Source: Streptomyces huiliensis
GTDB lineage: Bacteria > Actinomycetota > Actinomycetes > Streptomycetales > Streptomycetaceae
Length of the DNA stretch: 64,000 nucleotides
Assembly: GCF_020037025.1 (NCBI RefSeq)
Contig: NZ_JAIQLH010000080.1
Coordinates: forward strand, 1 to 64,000
Reading direction: 5' to 3'
This document shows positions 14,701-22,590 of the stretch, piece by piece. Below the pieces are notes generated by a model that worked only from the letters and a program-made list of their open reading frames with translations, made no database searches and was not told where the DNA came from. The stretch's first letter is position 1, and every line of letters starts with the position of its first letter. The position numbers were made by a program, and so were the translations under genes.

Positions 14701-15549
14701 ATGCCAGAGCCCAGGCCCAGTACCGTCCAGCAGGCACGCGACTCCCTCGCGGCCCGGCTGAGGGACATCCGGCTGGACGCGGAGCTCAACGGGCGTGAAC
14801 TGGCGCGTCGGTGCGGGTGGAGCGAGTCGAAGACCTCACGGATCGAAAACGCCAGAACTCCCCCTTCGGACGCGGACATTCGTAAGTGGTGCGCTGCGTG
14901 CCAAGCGGAAGACCAAGCGCTCGACTTGATCGCCGCGAACCGTGCTGCCGACACCATGTACGTACAGTGGAAACGGCTTCACCGCACCGGCATCCGTCGT
15001 CACCAGGAATCGGTCATCCCTCTGTACGAGCAGACGCGCGAGTTCCGCGTGTACTGCTCCAACGTGGTACCCGGCCTTGTGCAGACGGAGGGATACGCCA
15101 TGGCGCTGTTGTCGACGATCAGCGACTTCCAAGGTACTCCCAATGACGCCCCGGAAGCCGCGGCCGCCCGGGTCGAGCGTTCACAGGTCATCCGCCGGGG
15201 GAACCATCGCTTTGCGTTGCTCATGGAAGAGGACGTCTTGTACCACCCACACGGTGGTGCGGAAGTCATGGCCGGACAACTCGGTTACCTGCTGGCGGTC
15301 ATGGCGTTGCCGTCGGTGTCTCTGGGGATCGTTCCGCGGTCCGCACATCGACACATGTGGGGCCTGGAGACTTTCGTGATTTTCGACGACCGGGAGGTCC
15401 AGGTCGAGCTGTTGACCGCCGAGGTGAAGATCACTGAGCCGAGTGAAATCACCGCGTACCGCAAGGCGTTCGCGCGATTGTCCGCCATGGCGGTCCACGG
15501 CCCAGAGGCCCGCTGCCTGATAGGCGGGGCCATCACCGCTCTCGGTTGA
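14701..15549 (+). CDS. WhiJ-like XRE regulator with DUF5753 domain
   Basis: 282-aa regulator. Residues ~12-75 form an XRE HTH (RLRDIRLDAELNGRELARRC, GWSESKTSRIENARTPPSDA). The remaining ~190 residues are the DUF5753/Scr1-type domain (WKRLHRTGIRRHQESVIPLY, YCSNVVPGLVQTEGYAMALL, FALLMEEDVLYHPHGGAEVM, GLETFVIFDD). In this family the partner is usually a DUF397 small protein; here it is DUF6879 plus further small proteins. It is followed with overlapping codons by two small genes. Confidence 0.88.
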   Translation: MPEPRPSTVQQARDSLAARLRDIRLDAELNGRELARRCGWSESKTSRIENARTPPSDADIRKWCAACQAEDQALDLIAANRAADTMYVQWKRLHRTGIRRHQESVIPLYEQTREFRVYCSNVVPGLVQTEGYAMALLSTISDFQGTPNDAPEAAAARVERSQVIRRGNHRFALLMEEDVLYHPHGGAEVMAGQLGYLLAVMALPSVSLGIVPRSAHRHMWGLETFVIFDDREVQVELLTAEVKITEPSEITAYRKAFARLSAMAVHGPEARCLIGGAITALG

Positions 15550-15560
15550 GCGAGCTGCAA

Positions 15561-15851
15561 ATGCATGCAAGGAAGTGGATCCGGCAGTCGCGCGGCATCT
15601 ACGGTCCCCGCATGGAGCTGACTGGCCAAGCAACCGGTACCCACGCCTGGCGTGTGGAACTCACCCCCTTCCGGCGCCCCTACCTGGACGCCGACGGCAC
15701 GGTGTGCGTCCCGCTGTGGCTGTGCAAGGACGGTGAGCACGTCACCGACACCACCCTGCGCCTCCGCTCGTCCGAAGCGGGCCCCTTCAGGGACCACATC
15801 GACGGCGTGCTCGCCGAGTCACGCCCGGCCGGCGAGAGGAACCGGACGTGA
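15561..15851 (+). CDS. small hypothetical protein downstream of XRE-DUF5753
   Basis: 96 aa from ATG 15561; starts at TTG 15546 (overlapping the XRE stop) or ATG 15612 (MELTGQ) are equally possible since no strong ribosome site is visible. The core looks like a small beta domain (HAWRVELTPFRRPYLDADGT, VCVPLWLCKDGEHVTD) followed by a helix (AGPFRDHIDGVLAE). Two cysteines lie in VCVPLWLC. No function recognised. It overlaps the next gene by four bases, so it is part of the same operon. Confidence 0.6.
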   Translation: MHARKWIRQSRGIYGPRMELTGQATGTHAWRVELTPFRRPYLDADGTVCVPLWLCKDGEHVTDTTLRLRSSEAGPFRDHIDGVLAESRPAGERNRT

Positions 15852-16027
15852 GGAGCAGCCTGGCGGCCGACGGCACCCGCATGGTGACCGTTTACAAGCG
15901 TGAGCCCGGCGTCACCCCCGACAAGGCGCGGACGAAGCAGGTGCCGATCCAGGAACTGGGCCGGCTGCGGGGTGAGTGGGTGGTGTGCAGGTGTCCGTTG
16001 TGCTGGGCGGTCACCGGGGGATCGTGA
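15848..16027 (+). CDS. 59-aa Cys-containing small protein
   Basis: Short gene starting at GTG 15848 inside the previous stop codon (GTGA overlap) and ending at TGA 16025-16027. It begins VRSSLAADGTRMVTVYKREP and ends ELGRLRGEWVVCRCPLCWAV TGGS. The Cys-x-Cys-x-x-Cys pattern near the C-terminus could bind a metal or join a partner protein. The tight overlap, codon use and open frame argue that it is real. Last gene of the five-gene operon; convergent with the Gly-rich protein gene. Confidence 0.55.
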   Translation: MRSSLAADGTRMVTVYKREPGVTPDKARTKQVPIQELGRLRGEWVVCRCPLCWAVTGGS

Positions 16028-16104
16028 CTGCTCCTGCTCCTGCTTCGCCTCGTCCGGGCAAGGGCGTACCCGAAGGCCCCCTGCGAGACAGCCGGTGGGC
16101 GCCG

Positions 16105-16884
16105 TCACCAGGCGAGGATGACGTACCCCTTCCTGCCCGCGCCGGTGTACAAGTCGGCGCCGTAGCCGACGCCGCCGTCGATTCCGTTGTCTCCGGTTCT
16201 GCCGATCCTGCTGCCGTGGCCGCCCGTTCCGCCCTGCCCGCCCTTTCCTCCGGTGCCGCCCTTGCCGGGGCTCCCCGCGCTGTAGGACCCGCCGGCTGTG
16301 CCGCCGGTCCCGGCCTTGCCCGCGTGGCCCGGATCGCCGCCCTTTCCTCCGCCGGCCCGGGCGACCGTGCTGCCGTCGGGCAGGCCGAGCGTGCTGTCCC
16401 CACCACTTCCACCGGCCGTGCCGTCGGCTCCCGGGCCGCCGGCCGTGCCCTTGCCGCGGGTTCCTCGGCCGGCCGCGCCCTTGCCGCCGCCGGACCCGAT
16501 GGCGCCGCCGCGGCCCACTGTGATCTTCAGTGTGCTGCCGGGGGTCACCGGGACGGTGCACTGGGTGTGGGCGCCGGCACCGTCACCCGCGCCGCCGCTT
16601 CCGTTGCGTCCGGCGCCTCCACCGCCCCCGGCACTGGACCCGGCGTAGCCGGCGGCACCTCCGCCGCCACCTCCGCCACCACCGGCTCCGCCGCCACCTC
16701 CGCCCCACAGGGTGGCCGTCACCTGGGTGACGCCCTGGGGGACGGTGAAGGTGGTCGAGTAGGTGAAGGACTTGCGGTGTGCGGGGGCCGCCTGGGCGGT
16801 GGTCTCGGGTACGGGCAGGACCAGGGCGGCCAGGGCGGAAGCCGCCAGCAGTTTGAGGGCGGACCGTGGGCGGGGGTGTGGCAC
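16105..16884 (-). CDS. secreted glycine-rich surface protein
   Basis: 259-aa exported protein. A basic n-region (PHPRPRS), hydrophobic core (ALKLLAASALAALVLPVP) and AQA-type cleavage site form a signal peptide. The mature part opens with a beta segment (FTYSTTFTVPQGVTQVTATL W). It then becomes ~190 residues of Gly-rich repeats with Lys/Arg/Ser/Thr/Asp spacers, similar in style to PE_PGRS or phage tail-fibre glycine-rich domains (polyglycine-II-like). A short C-terminal strand YVILAW ends it. GTG 16884 is chosen for GGAG at the right distance and for the signal peptide; the frame is open to 17142. Monocistronic. Confidence 0.7.
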   Translation of the reverse strand: MPHPRPRSALKLLAASALAALVLPVPETTAQAAPAHRKSFTYSTTFTVPQGVTQVTATLWGGGGGGAGGGGGGGGGAAGYAGSSAGGGGGAGRNGSGGAGDGAGAHTQCTVPVTPGSTLKITVGRGGAIGSGGGKGAAGRGTRGKGTAGGPGADGTAGGSGGDSTLGLPDGSTVARAGGGKGGDPGHAGKAGTGGTAGGSYSAGSPGKGGTGGKGGQGGTGGHGSRIGRTGDNGIDGGVGYGADLYTGAGRKGYVILAW

Positions 16885-17383
16885 GGGTGTCTCCGTTTCT
16901 GTCGGTCTCCCGCCGGAAGCCGGGCCGGCCGGAGTGACGCGGGCGCTTCGGCTCGGGGCAGGCCATCGGCCGAAGGAGCAGAGGAGTACCGGTGTGATCG
17001 GCATGCGGTCAAAGCATCGGATGGGCGGACTGCTCCCACGCTGGGATGCTTCTACGGGGTTCGAACGCCCGCAGTGGGCAAGGGGAGGTGGTGAAAGGTT
17101 GCGCGGTCGCCGCCCGCTCGTTTCAAACCCGGGTGTTGTCACCCGACTGAAGGGATATGGCCGTTCAGACGAGCGCGTGTCATTCGTCTCGGTTCACATT
17201 CGCCGCCCGTGGCACCTTTCATCCGCAAGGCGCCTGCCGCTGCAACGCGTTGACGGCGTGCATTATCCGGAGGCGGCCGGATATGGACAACCGGCTTCCG
17301 GATGATGCCGGGCAGGCCACTCCAGCCTCATGCTGTTCTGTGGGCACAGACGTGCACAGACTTACGCTGAGGGAGGGCAAGTG
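16885..17383. other. long divergent intergenic region
   Basis: 499 bp between the Gly-rich protein gene and the serine hydrolase gene. Around 17262-17305 several short inverted repeats of CCGG-containing words cluster (ATCCGG...CCGGAT; CCGGCTTCCGG), which may be operator sites for the hydrolase. Short open frames here look like noise. Confidence 0.4.
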
Positions 17384-18514
17384 ATGCTGAGGATCCGGGC
17401 GTTATTGACTGCCGCTGTCGTCGTCGCGGCCGGGCTGACGGTGGCCGCGGGGCCGGTCGGTGCGGCCGGTGCGGCTGAGGGGGCGGGCGGGGCGGACCGG
17501 GAGGTCCGGGAAGCGCTGGAGGCGATCACCACCAAGGGCGGAGTGCCGGGCGCGCAGGCCGTGTTCGGGACCAAGAGCGGGCCGTTGCGGGTGCTCAACA
17601 GCGGCGTGGGGGACCTGGAGACGCGGCAGCCGTTCCCCAAGCCGTCCACCGTGCGCATCGGGTCGCAGACCAAGGTTTTCGTGGCCACGGTCGTGCTGCA
17701 GCTGGTCGGGGAGGGGAAGATCGAGCTCGACCGGGACATCGACCACTACCTGCCCGGGCTGATCCGGCAGAACGGCAACGACGGACGGAAGATCACCGTC
17801 CGGCAGCTCCTCCAGCACCGCAGCGGGCTGCCCGACGAGGAGGACGACCTGTCCGCGATGGGCATCGAGAAGGTGCGCTACAAGCACTTCACGCCGCAGG
17901 ACCTGCTGGACCTGGCCCTGGACGAGCGTCCGCTCTTCGAACCGGGCACCGACTGGTCGTACAGCAACACCAACTACATCGTGGCCGGCATGCTCATCGA
18001 GAAGATCACGGGCCGGTGGTGGGGTGACGAGGTCAAGGACCGGATCATCAAGCCGCTCGGGCTGAAGGACACCGCGGTTCCGACCGGTTACGGGATTCCG
18101 GGGGCGCACCCCAGGGGCTACGTCAACCTGGAGGACGGCCGGCGGATCGACATCACGGAGTACGACACCTCGATGGCCGACGCGGCCGGGAACATGACGT
18201 CGAGCGGGCCGGATCTCGTCAAGTTCTACGACACGCTCGTCAACGGCAACAAGCTGCTCAAACCGGCCCAGTCGGCCGCGATGAAGGCCACGTCGAAGAC
18301 GGGCGCCGGCTTCGAGTACGGCCTCGGGATCATGAAGACCAAGAAGTCCTGCGGCGACTTCTGGGGCCACGACGGGCAGGTCTTCGGCTGGACGACGTCA
18401 GCGGGCGTCACCACCGGCGGCGCACGGGCGGCCGTCCTGCTCAACGACACCATCACCACGCAGGAGCAGGGCGACCGACTCGACGTCGCCACGGACAAGG
18501 CGCTCTGTTCCTGA
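17384..18514 (+). CDS. secreted class C beta-lactamase-fold serine hydrolase (DD-peptidase-like)
   Basis: 376-aa exported penicillin-recognising enzyme. A signal peptide covers ~1-28 (LRIRALLTAAVVVAAGLTVA, cleavage near VGAAGA). The catalytic motifs are all present: SxxK as SQTK in VRIGSQTKVFVATVV, YxN as YSN in WSYSNTNYIVAGML, and HxG as HDG in FWGHDGQVFGW. It belongs with Streptomyces R61-type DD-carboxypeptidases and beta-lactamase-related hydrolases; the exact substrate cannot be read. GGGAGGG sits 6 nt before ATG 17384 (GTG 17381 is possible). It converges on the methyltransferase gene with a 10-nt gap and no hairpin. Confidence 0.88.
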   Translation: MLRIRALLTAAVVVAAGLTVAAGPVGAAGAAEGAGGADREVREALEAITTKGGVPGAQAVFGTKSGPLRVLNSGVGDLETRQPFPKPSTVRIGSQTKVFVATVVLQLVGEGKIELDRDIDHYLPGLIRQNGNDGRKITVRQLLQHRSGLPDEEDDLSAMGIEKVRYKHFTPQDLLDLALDERPLFEPGTDWSYSNTNYIVAGMLIEKITGRWWGDEVKDRIIKPLGLKDTAVPTGYGIPGAHPRGYVNLEDGRRIDITEYDTSMADAAGNMTSSGPDLVKFYDTLVNGNKLLKPAQSAAMKATSKTGAGFEYGLGIMKTKKSCGDFWGHDGQVFGWTTSAGVTTGGARAAVLLNDTITTQEQGDRLDVATDKALCS

Positions 18515-18524
18515 CGCACGCGGG

Positions 18525-19583
18525 TCAGACGGCGGTCGCCTCCAGGACCGACGTCAGGGAAGGCGTGCGCACGACACGGTCGAGCCGGAAGCCCGTGCGG
18601 GCGAGGAGGTCCTCGAACTCGGGGGCCGTGCGCTCGCGGCCCTGGAGGGTCATCAGCATCACGACGTCCAGGGCGACGGCGGGGTGCGGGGAGCCGTCGG
18701 CGGGCAGGACGGCGTCGATCACCAGCAGCCGGGCACCGAGGGACATGGCTCGCCGGATGGTGGTGAGGATGCGGAGGCAGTCCTCGTCGGGCCAGTCGTG
18801 GAGGATGTGCTTCAGGAGGTAGACGTCACCGCCGTCGGGGACGGACGTGAAGACGTCGCCGGCCTCCACCCGCCAGCGGCCGGTCAGTTCGCCGGTGTCG
18901 AGCAGGTGGCCGGCGACGGTCTCCGGGCGGTCGAAGAGGACGCCGGTCAGGCCGGGGTGCTCGGTGAGGACCGCGCGCAGCAGTCCGCCCCGGCCGCCCG
19001 CCACGTCGACGACCGTCCCGCCGTCCGGGAACGGGCAGGCGCGGGCGAGCCGTTGGTTCGCCTCGTCGGGGGCGAGGGAGGTCATGGCCGCGTCGAAGAG
19101 GCGGCCCTTCTCGGGCTCGCTCGACAGGTGGTCGAAGAACGGGACGCCGTAGGCCGCGTCGAAGCCGGTGCGGCCGGTGCGCACGGTGTCCGGCAGGCCC
19201 TCGGCGGAGCGGCGGAACATCTCGTCCGTGAAGAGGAGGACGGCCGCCCGCTGGGATCCCGGTACGTCGGCGCGCAACTCCTGCCCGTCCTCGGCCAGGC
19301 CGAACGTTCCGTCCCCGTGATCGTGGAAGATCCCGCGCGCGGCGAGCAGGCGCAGGACACGGCGCAGCGGTTCGGTCTCGGTGCCGGAGCGGGCGGCCAG
19401 GTCGTCGGCCGTACGCGGGCCGTCGGCCAGCAGGTCCGGGATGCCGTGCACCACGACGGCCCGCAGGGCGGAGGCGTGGATGTGGCCGTACATGAGGCCG
19501 TCCAGCGGGGAGGACGGGTGCGGGATGTCGCTCTGCGCGGCGGAAGCGGAAGGGGTGGAAGGGGCGGAGGGGGCGGAGGGCAA
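18525..19583 (-). CDS. O-methyltransferase (family 2, SAM-dependent)
   Basis: 352-aa small-molecule O-methyltransferase of the TcmN/hydroxyneurosporene type. The N-terminal dimerisation/winged-helix part (LMYGHIHASALRAVVVHGIP, LRRVLRLLAARGIF) precedes the Rossmann domain with SAM motif I VVDVAGGRGGLLRAVLTEHP, the acidic D in VLFDRPETV, and the family signature YLLKHILHDWPDEDCLRIL with its catalytic His. Start is TTG 19583, supported by AGGAG 8 nt upstream. The first ~18 residues are Ser/Pro/Ala-rich. The substrate is unknown; no biosynthetic cluster surrounds it. Confidence 0.85.
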   Translation of the reverse strand: MPSAPSAPSTPSASAAQSDIPHPSSPLDGLMYGHIHASALRAVVVHGIPDLLADGPRTADDLAARSGTETEPLRRVLRLLAARGIFHDHGDGTFGLAEDGQELRADVPGSQRAAVLLFTDEMFRRSAEGLPDTVRTGRTGFDAAYGVPFFDHLSSEPEKGRLFDAAMTSLAPDEANQRLARACPFPDGGTVVDVAGGRGGLLRAVLTEHPGLTGVLFDRPETVAGHLLDTGELTGRWRVEAGDVFTSVPDGGDVYLLKHILHDWPDEDCLRILTTIRRAMSLGARLLVIDAVLPADGSPHPAVALDVVMLMTLQGRERTAPEFEDLLARTGFRLDRVVRTPSLTSVLEATAV

Positions 19584-19674
19584 GGCGGTGCTCCTGTCGT
19601 GGTGCGTGCGTCGTGCCTACGTTTCCCATCGTCCAGGACGTATGCCCCGTCGCACGCGCCGCCCCCCGCCCGTC

Positions 19675-20094
19675 TCATCCCTTCGGCTGGGTGAAGCGGA
19701 TGCGGTTGCCGAACGGGTCGCGGAGGCCGCAGTCGGTGCCGTACGGGCGTTCGGTGGGCTCCTCGGTGAACTCGACGCCCTGGGCCAGCAGCTTCTCGTA
19801 CGTGCCGCGGCAGTCCTCGGTGGTGAGGATGAGCCAGCCGGCCATCGCGCCCTTGGTCACGAGGTCGCGGACCTGCGCGGCCGTCTCCTCCGACATGGCC
19901 GGGGCGCCCGGCTTCTCCAGCAGGATCTGGCGCTCGGGGTGACCGGGGACGTGGACGGTCAGCCAGCGCATGAAGCCCATGTCGATGTCGGCGCCGACCT
20001 CCAGGCCGAGCTTGCCGACGTAGAAGTCGAGGGCCTCGTCCTGGTCGAGAACGAATATCTGCGAGTGCGTGATGGCGTTGAACATGCGGATCAC
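19675..20094 (-). CDS. VOC (glyoxalase/bleomycin-resistance) superfamily protein
   Basis: 139-aa protein with two beta-alpha-beta-beta-beta half-motifs typical of vicinal-oxygen-chelate enzymes: HSQIFVLDQDEALDFYVGKL, GFMRWLTVHVPG, GWLILTTEDCRGTYEKLLAQ, and the closing DPFGNRIRFTQ. Putative metal ligands are a His near the N-terminus and late acidic residues; the substrate is unknown. Start GTG 20094 (ATG 20085 possible); neither has a good ribosome site. It lies 81 nt downstream of an AraC gene on the same strand, so the pair is probably one unit. Confidence 0.82.
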   Translation of the reverse strand: MIRMFNAITHSQIFVLDQDEALDFYVGKLGLEVGADIDMGFMRWLTVHVPGHPERQILLEKPGAPAMSEETAAQVRDLVTKGAMAGWLILTTEDCRGTYEKLLAQGVEFTEEPTERPYGTDCGLRDPFGNRIRFTQPKG

Positions 20095-20142
20095 GTTAAT
20101 GACCGGGCCGGGCGGAAACTTATCCGAAACTGCTCGGTTGTC

Positions 20143-20169
20143 GTCGTGGCTGTCGTGGCTGTCGTGGCT
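20143..20169. repeat. 9-bp tandem repeat between the AraC and VOC genes
   Basis: Three copies of GTCGTGGCT in the 81-bp gap. Confidence 0.75.
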
Positions 20170-20175
20170 GCCGGA

Positions 20176-20568
20176 TCAGCCGCTCGGCCGCGTCCAGGCC
20201 ATCGCGAAGCACGTCGGCACCCCCGCCGCCACCGCCTCCTTGCGGTACGCGCGCGGCGAGCGGCCGACGATGTCGCGGAAGGTGCGGCTGAAGGTGCCCG
20301 GGCTGCCGAAGCCGACCTCGAAGCAGATGTCGGTGACGCTGCGGTCGGTGTCGCGCAGCAGCGACATCGCGCGTTCGACGCGTCGGCGTTGCAGGTAGCG
20401 GTGGGGCGTCTCGCCGAACGTGGCCCGGAAAACGCGGATGAAGTGCGCCTCCGACACGTGCGCGATCCGGGCCAGGGCCGGGACGTCCAGCGGCTCCGCG
20501 TAGGCGCGGTCCATGGCGTCCCGGGCGCGGAGCATGCGGCGGTTGGTGTCTTCGGTGGCGCGGTTCAC
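20176..20568 (-). CDS. AraC family transcriptional regulator (HTH domain only)
   Basis: 130-aa protein that is almost only the AraC/XylS DNA-binding domain: first HTH DVPALARIAHVSEAHFIRVF, RATFGETPHRYLQRRRVERA, second HTH SVTDICFEVGFGSPGTFSRT, FRDIVGRSPRAYR. No ligand-binding domain is present, as in SoxS/Rob-like small members. GTG 20568 has GGGAG upstream. The VOC gene directly downstream is the obvious candidate target. Upstream, 20584-20613 holds a 12-bp direct repeat (GCTCGGCTTCCT). Confidence 0.88.
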   Translation of the reverse strand: MNRATEDTNRRMLRARDAMDRAYAEPLDVPALARIAHVSEAHFIRVFRATFGETPHRYLQRRRVERAMSLLRDTDRSVTDICFEVGFGSPGTFSRTFRDIVGRSPRAYRKEAVAAGVPTCFAMAWTRPSG

Positions 20569-20635
20569 GGTGCTCGGCTCCCGGCTCGGCTTCCTGCTCG
20601 GCTTCCTGCTCGGCGGACGGTCTTTACGGACGGTC

Positions 20636-21226
20636 TCAGCGGACGGTCACGGGGTACGTGACGGACCGGGCGAGCTCCGGGGAGTAGCAGCCGGCCTTGC
20701 GGTCGCTGCCGCAGCGGTTGGTGAGGACGATGCGGGTGGTGCCGGGGCCGGCGGCCTCGAACGTGAAGTAGTGGGCGTAGCTCGAACCGATCAGCTCCTT
20801 CTCCCGCTCGGTCTGGTACGTGCTGGTGCCGGCGGGGCGGACGACCTTCCGGTCGGGGCCGGGCCCGGACAGGCTCCAGTCCAGCCGCGCGGACGCGCTC
20901 TTCCGCATCGCGATCGTGAAGCGCTCCCCGGACCGGACGGTGAGCGTCGCCTCCGTACGGTCGCGCGGGTTCGGCCGCGCCGGGTCGTACGGCGGCATCC
21001 GGTCCTCGTGGACGGTGCCGAGCATGCCGCGCCGGTCGTGTTCCCCGCCCTCGGCCGCGGGCTTCTCCTTCTCGTGGCCCTTGCCGCCGCCTCCGTCGCC
21101 GCTTCCGCAGGCGGTCACGGCGAGGGCCAGCAGGGCCGCGCCCAGGGACAGGAGGACGGTGCTTCCGGCGGATCTCCGCGATCTGTTCACGAGGTGCGAT
21201 CTGTTCACGAGGCGCGATCTGTTCAC
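20636..21226 (-). CDS. lipoprotein, possibly chagasin-like (I42) protease inhibitor
   Basis: 196-aa lipoprotein. The signal segment GAALLALAVTACGSG contains a lipobox (VTAC), placing it on the outer face of the membrane. The mature part begins with a Gly/Lys/Glu/His linker. It ends in a beta domain with EATLTVRSGERFTIAMRKS, YFTFEAAGPGTTRIVLTNR, and YPVTVR, a layout like chagasin/I42 cysteine-protease inhibitors (moderate certainty). The 5' end is unusual: three 18-bp repeats each open with GTG (21226, 21208, 21190), so the start codon is ambiguous; I list the longest form. Confidence 0.65.
   Translation of the reverse strand: MNRSRLVNRSHLVNRSRRSAGSTVLLSLGAALLALAVTACGSGDGGGGKGHEKEKPAAEGGEHDRRGMLGTVHEDRMPPYDPARPNPRDRTEATLTVRSGERFTIAMRKSASARLDWSLSGPGPDRKVVRPAGTSTYQTEREKELIGSSYAHYFTFEAAGPGTTRIVLTNRCGSDRKAGCYSPELARSVTYPVTVR
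21173..21226 (-). repeat. triplicated 18-bp start region
   Basis: Three tandem copies of GTGAACAGATCGCRCCTC (the third diverges after GTGAACAGATCGC), each beginning with an in-frame GTG. The encoded N-terminus reads NRSRLVNRSHLVNRSRR, which would act as the basic n-region of the signal peptide. Confidence 0.8.
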
Positions 21227-21302
21227 GAGGTCATCTTCGCGGGTGCGGACGGAAGGAAGCCATCCGCATCCGGCGCCGGCGGGCGATGTCAGTGGGTGGC
21301 CC

Positions 21303-21308
21303 TAACGT
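21303..21308 (+). promoter_or_regulatory. -10 box for leaderless transcript
   Basis: TAACGT ends 6 nt before ATG 21315, and no ribosome site precedes the gene. Confidence 0.5.
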
Positions 21309-21314
21309 GCTGCC

Positions 21315-22058
21315 ATGACGTCGTTCTTCACGCGCTACGCGCGGCAGGGTGAGCACGAGCAGGTCTGGAACGAGCTGCGCCGGCTCGGGCCGGTGCCCGG
21401 GGCGTTCGAGGAGGACGTGGTGGCCGTGGCCACGGCCACCATGGAGCGGTTCGCACGGCACGTGGTGCGGCTCGCGGAGGCGCTGCCGGAGCTGGGGTTC
21501 GTCCGGGCCTCGGAGGGGCTGCCGCCGCACCAGCCGCCCACCGAGGCCACCCCGGCCGCCGTACGCGAGATGGAGGAGGCGGTCGGGCCCCTGCCCGCCG
21601 CGCTCAAGGCGAGCTTCCTGACCGTGGGCGACGTGTCGTTCCTCGGCGACTGCCCGGCGCTCGGGCTGCACTACCACGGCGGATTCGAGCCCGAGCCGGG
21701 TCCGCCGGGCGTGGAGTATCCGGATCCGCTGGACGTCGCGGGCGTCGAGCACCTCCGGTACGAGTGGGAGGCGTACACGGAGGACCCGGACGGCGACGAC
21801 GGGGACGACGAGGAGTTCCTCTTCTCGATCGCGCCCGACGAGTTCCACAAGGCCAACGTCAGCGGCGGCACCCACGATGTCGTCCTCCCCGACGCGTGCG
21901 CCGATCCCGAGGTGTACGGGGTGCGCGGCCGCAAGGGGATCACGCTCGTCGAGTACCTGCGGACGTCCATAGCCTGGGGCGGGCTCCCAGGCTGGGAGTT
22001 CGCCCCGGGGCGGCCGCCCGCGGCACTCGAGAGGCTGGCGGTCCGCCCGGACTTCTGA
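21315..22058 (+). CDS. hypothetical SUKH/SMI1-KNR4-like protein
   Basis: 247-aa soluble acidic protein. The first ~90 residues are helical (FTRYARQGEHEQVWNELRRL, ATATMERFARHVVRLAEALP). The rest contains LGDCPALGLHYHGGFEPEP, a very acidic stretch (EDPDGDDGDDEEFLFSIAPD), and a C-terminal part (GITLVEYLRTSIAWGGLPGW) reminiscent of SUKH/SMI1 proteins, where such a segment ends the domain. If the family is right it could be a toxin-immunity or scaffold protein, but no toxin gene adjoins it. Probable leaderless mRNA. Converges with the GNAT gene. Confidence 0.55.
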   Translation: MTSFFTRYARQGEHEQVWNELRRLGPVPGAFEEDVVAVATATMERFARHVVRLAEALPELGFVRASEGLPPHQPPTEATPAAVREMEEAVGPLPAALKASFLTVGDVSFLGDCPALGLHYHGGFEPEPGPPGVEYPDPLDVAGVEHLRYEWEAYTEDPDGDDGDDEEFLFSIAPDEFHKANVSGGTHDVVLPDACADPEVYGVRGRKGITLVEYLRTSIAWGGLPGWEFAPGRPPAALERLAVRPDF

Positions 22059-22089
22059 CCGGGAGTGACCGTTCGTGACCGGTGGCGCG

Positions 22090-22584
22090 TCAGCGCGGCT
22101 CGTACCGGACAGTTCCCAGCGGCCAGTCCGCGGCCAGCCAGGCCGACACCGCCTCGTACAGCGGCTTGTCCAGGGCGGCGCGGTCGGCCCTGACCCAGGA
22201 GCTCGCCTGGGCGGTGCCGTCGCCGGTGCGGGAGGCGTGGAGGTAGACGCACCCGATCACCTCGCCGTCGCCCACACCCTCGTCCTCGCCCTCGTCCTCG
22301 CCCTCGCCCGCGGCGAGGACCGCGTACGCGAACGCCGTCCGCGTTCGGAACTCCTCCGCGTGCCGGCGCAGGTCCGCCAGGTTCTCCTCCGGGGACATCC
22401 CGGCGGCCGGCGGCCACCGGCGGGCGCGGAACCCGGGGGTGTCGTGGATGTGGCCGATGCTCGACATCCACGCGGCGTGATCGGACGCGTTGTGCTCGGG
22501 ACCCAGGGGCTCCAGGCGGAACCCCGGCCCGGAGAACGTCGTGGGAACGTCGAAATCGGCCGGAACGAAGGGGGATGGCGGCAT
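22090..22584 (-). CDS. GNAT-like N-acetyltransferase
   Basis: 164-aa protein with an acetyltransferase pattern: RLEPLGPEHNASDHAAWMSS (N-terminal strand/helix), EENLADLRRHAEEFRTRTAF, GCVYLHASR (strand 4) and a C-terminal strand WPLGTVRYEPR. The usual acetyl-CoA pyrophosphate loop (Q/RxxGxG/A) is not clear, and an acidic repeat (EGEDEGEDEGVGDGE) interrupts the middle, so activity is uncertain. The start at ATG 22584 lies 6 nt after a TAGCCT box, so the mRNA is probably leaderless. Confidence 0.6.
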   Translation of the reverse strand: MPPSPFVPADFDVPTTFSGPGFRLEPLGPEHNASDHAAWMSSIGHIHDTPGFRARRWPPAAGMSPEENLADLRRHAEEFRTRTAFAYAVLAAGEGEDEGEDEGVGDGEVIGCVYLHASRTGDGTAQASSWVRADRAALDKPLYEAVSAWLAADWPLGTVRYEPR

Positions 22585-22590
22585 GGGCAG

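Noticed and set aside
15900..16121. 73-codon plus-strand frame overlapping the 59-aa gene
   Set aside because: The GTGA-coupled frame at 15848 has a better start context; this one is out of phase, runs into the Gly-rich gene and looks Arg/Ser-biased.
12673..16884. integrated plasmid or prophage
   Set aside because: No integrase, excisionase, tra/spd genes, tRNA attachment site or terminal repeats; only accessory-type regulators and small proteins, so I call it an accessory island without a mobility claim.
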